Source: Candidatus Woesearchaeota archaeon (GTDB lineage: Archaea; Nanoarchaeota; Nanoarchaeia; UBA10117; ARS21). Taken from it: a stretch of 6,676 nt of DNA. Numbering within the stretch: the first letter of the stretch is position 1; the number at the start of each line of letters is the position of its first letter. This document shows, piece after piece, positions 5,414-6,676 of the stretch. Position numbers and translations under genes: made by a program. Below the pieces are notes generated by a model that saw nothing but the letters and a program-made list of their open reading frames with translations, had not been told where the DNA came from and did no database searches. Location of the stretch: assembly GCA_002686215.1 (NCBI GenBank), contig NZAU01000174.1:1-6676 (forward strand), written 5' to 3'.

Positions 5414-6112
5414 AGGAATCTGACATTCCTTATCAGATAATGCTTCTGATGGATTTGGATGAACTTCCATAAACAAAGCATCTGCTCCCCAGAGTAGTGC
5501 ACTGGTGGCAAGAGGTTCAACATACTGCCTCTCTCCACCAGTTGTATCTCCACATCCTCCAGGAAGTTGTGTAGAGTGTGTAGCATCAAAACACACTTTT
5601 CCATACTGCTTCATAATCGGTATAGACCGAAAGTCAACAACAAGATTATTGTATCCAAATGATGTTCCTCTTTCACAGAGATAAAAGTCAGAACATCCAA
5701 AATCTTTTAACTTGTCAGCAATGTTCTTAGTATCATTAGGAGCAAGGAACTGACCCTTCTTTACATTTACCAGCAGTCCAGTTTCAGCAGCAGCACGTAA
5801 GAGTGGTGTTTGTCTACACAGGAATGCTGGTATTTGTAATGCATCCACATATGGAGCAATCTCTTCTACTTGCCAAGTCTCATGAACATCTGTGATGATC
5901 TTAAATCCATCAGCTCTTAGATATGTAAAAACATCTTTTGCATAATCAAGTCCATGTCCCATAAAACTTGTAGAACTAGATCTGTTTTCCTTGGCAAAGG
6001 AAGTTTTAAAGTAATAATCAATACCTGTAGGTAGATTATCTCTAATGGTTCTTGCTACCTCAAAACAAAGTTCTTTGGATTCAAGTGAACAAGGTCCTGC
6101 AAATAATTTCAT
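5345..6112 (-). CDS. kdsA: 3-deoxy-8-phosphooctulonate synthase (KDO-8-P synthase), metal-dependent class
   Basis: A 255-residue TIM-barrel enzyme that condenses PEP with arabinose-5-phosphate to KDO-8-phosphate, the committed step of KDO synthesis. Clear family motifs are FAGPCSLES (4-12), KxSxxKxNRSS (36-46), ITDVHE (73-78), QIPAFLCRQT (93-102), NVKKGQF (116-122), ERGTSFGYNNLVVDFR (147-162) and DATHSTQLPGG (176-186). C8, H179, E216 and D227 match the four metal ligands of the Aquifex-type metal-dependent class; the metal-independent E. coli class has Asn at the Cys position. One oddity is SFAKENR, where the family normally has SFDKANR (Asp to Ala at residue 40). The length is slightly below the usual 265-285. 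It starts by ATGA overlap with the small upstream gene and ends antisense inside kdsB. Confidence 0.95.
   Translation of the reverse strand: MKLFAGPCSLESKELCFEVARTIRDNLPTGIDYYFKTSFAKENRSSSTSFMGHGLDYAKDVFTYLRADGFKIITDVHETWQVEEIAPYVDALQIPAFLCRQTPLLRAAAETGLLVNVKKGQFLAPNDTKNIADKLKDFGCSDFYLCERGTSFGYNNLVVDFRSIPIMKQYGKVCFDATHSTQLPGGCGDTTGGERQYVEPLATSALLWGADALFMEVHPNPSEALSDKECQIPLDEFPAMIRRILKVGQCINGED
5413..5431 (+). other. Short hairpin directly at the kdsB stop codon
   Basis: AAGGAAT (5413-5419) and ATTCCTT (5425-5431) form a perfect 7-bp stem with a 5-nt loop, starting at the last base of the kdsB stop. No T-run follows, and the bases are also kdsA codons, so it may be chance. A 3'-end or weak termination role for the plus transcript is possible. 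Confidence 0.25.
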
Positions 6113-6354
6113 TTCTTTAGTTCTTCCAATTCTTTCGTAATAAAAATGATGTTCTGTTCAATTTTTTGAATTTTTTGTTCTTGGCTACGTAACCAATCAT
6201 AATACATATGGTCTTCAAATTCATCTTTAATGCCATGATCGAGATTGTATCTCTCCACAGCCCAATTGGGAGGAGACTCATTAATCCAAGGATATAATTG
6301 ATGCTCTAATTCAGCAACTATACCCCATAACCATACACGAACACTTCTTATCAT
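6109..6354 (-). CDS. Small coiled-coil protein of unknown function
   Basis: I do not recognise this 81-residue protein. The N-terminal half is rich in tryptophan and tyrosine (VWLWG at 7-11, LYPWINESPPNWAVERY at 20-36) and contains the acidic stretch DEFEDHMYYDWL (44-55). The C-terminal third, roughly 55-81, is charged with hydrophobic residues at near-heptad spacing (I62, I65, I69, I72, L76, L79) and is likely a coiled coil, suggesting oligomerisation or a partner. The N-terminal VWLWGIV is too short for a membrane helix. Its stop overlaps the kdsA start and its start overlaps the upstream gene, both by ATGA, so it is coupled to kdsA translation. That exact coupling on both sides supports it being a real gene despite its size. 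Confidence 0.75.
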   Translation of the reverse strand: MIRSVRVWLWGIVAELEHQLYPWINESPPNWAVERYNLDHGIKDEFEDHMYYDWLRSQEQKIQKIEQNIIFITKELEELKK

Positions 6355-6676
6355 AATGCCATCTTCTTTTTCATAGCAACATACCTAGGGTTATCATACT
6401 TGCTTTTACCCTTTCCTGTCCATATAACTGTTCCCTCTAAAAAGTTCCAATCCATAAAATTACCATTGAATACAAATACATCTTCGTAATTGATGTGTTC
6501 TGTGAGGAGTTTGTTTAATGCCACCTGATCAGCATACCATGTCTTTGGTAGTGAGTTGATAATCTCAATCAACTTCTTAGCCTTATCAAGATATGACTTA
6601 TCAAAGTATACGATACCAGCAGCAATCTTAGTGCCTTCTTTAATCCAGTCAGAAAGATAAGTTACTGGTTCCCTTA
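6351..6676 (-). CDS. C-terminal part of a probable nucleotide-sugar (GT-A-like) transferase, cut by the window edge
   Basis: The frame is open from the right edge (first full codon at 6674) to the stop at 6353-6351, giving 107 visible residues with no ATG in the upstream part. A TTG at 6572 lies mid-domain and is not a convincing start. The visible protein contains EGTKIAAGIVYFDKSY, then SLPKTWYADQVALNKLL, then GNFMDWNF and a basic tail. An A-G-hydrophobic strand followed by a W-x-x-D-Q-x-A-L helix is typical of the C-terminal half of GT8-like and related nucleotide-diphospho-sugar transferases, where the D-Q pair helps hold the acceptor or metal. The DxD motif would lie outside. It overlaps the small coiled-coil gene by ATGA and so belongs to the kdsA transcript. 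Family assignment is tentative, but the coding call is firm. Confidence 0.7.
   Translation of the reverse strand, partial: REPVTYLSDWIKEGTKIAAGIVYFDKSYLDKAKKLIEIINSLPKTWYADQVALNKLLTEHINYEDVFVFNGNFMDWNFLEGTVIWTGKGKSKYDNPRYVAMKKKMAL

Noticed and set aside
5410..5604. 64-codon minus-strand frame inside kdsA
   Set aside because: It is an out-of-frame shadow of well-conserved kdsA sequence, with no independent support.

Overview
The window is a densely packed, AT-rich stretch of about 6.7 kb. Nearly every gene makes, activates, transfers or modifies sugars. I see ten CDSs with good support, one of them cut by the right edge, plus the first 15 codons of an eleventh at the left edge. There are no tRNA, rRNA, CRISPR or transposon signals. 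Most neighbouring genes overlap by 1 to 8 nt (ATGA or similar), and only two real gaps exist (46-102 and 4006-4044). Compact coupled cassettes, many short glycosyltransferases, and a left-edge peptide that resembles the N-terminus of cyanobacterial/cyanophage high-light-inducible (Hli) proteins point to a marine T4-like cyanophage. Such phages (for example P-SSM2) are known to carry LPS-type gene clusters. A genomic island of a marine cyanobacterium is the main alternative. The host assignment is inference; no structural phage gene lies in the window.

Layout: (1) 1-102, minus strand. A textbook sigma70 promoter (TTGACA, 17-nt spacer, TATAAT) with a perfect 10-bp inverted repeat around its -10 reads out of the window into a small ORF beginning MTVTTNEYGQQNMFA, probably hli. 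(2) 4005 down to 103, minus strand. A six-gene coupled cassette: SAM methyltransferase, GT-B-like glycosyltransferase, cupin, HAD phosphatase, GT11 fucosyltransferase-like enzyme, GT25 glycosyltransferase. (3) 4045-5413, plus strand. A GT-A (GT8-like) glycosyltransferase followed by kdsB (CMP-KDO synthetase), behind a plausible divergent sigma70 promoter. (4) 6676 down to 5345, minus strand. A C-terminal piece of a probable GT-A protein, a small coiled-coil protein of unknown function, and kdsA (KDO-8-phosphate synthase, metal-dependent type).

How the genes fit together: KdsA makes KDO-8-P from PEP and arabinose-5-P. After dephosphorylation, by the host KdsC or conceivably the HAD protein here, KdsB makes CMP-KDO. 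The four or five glycosyltransferases, the methyltransferase and the cupin could then build or decorate a surface glycan (LPS core, O-antigen or capsule-like). A phage might use this to alter the infected host's surface, for instance against superinfection. This is inference from gene content.

The most striking structural feature is the tail-to-tail overlap of kdsB and kdsA (5345-5413, 69 bp). The two genes are antisense in exact codon register, and the KdsB metal-binding VDT motif lies inside the overlap.
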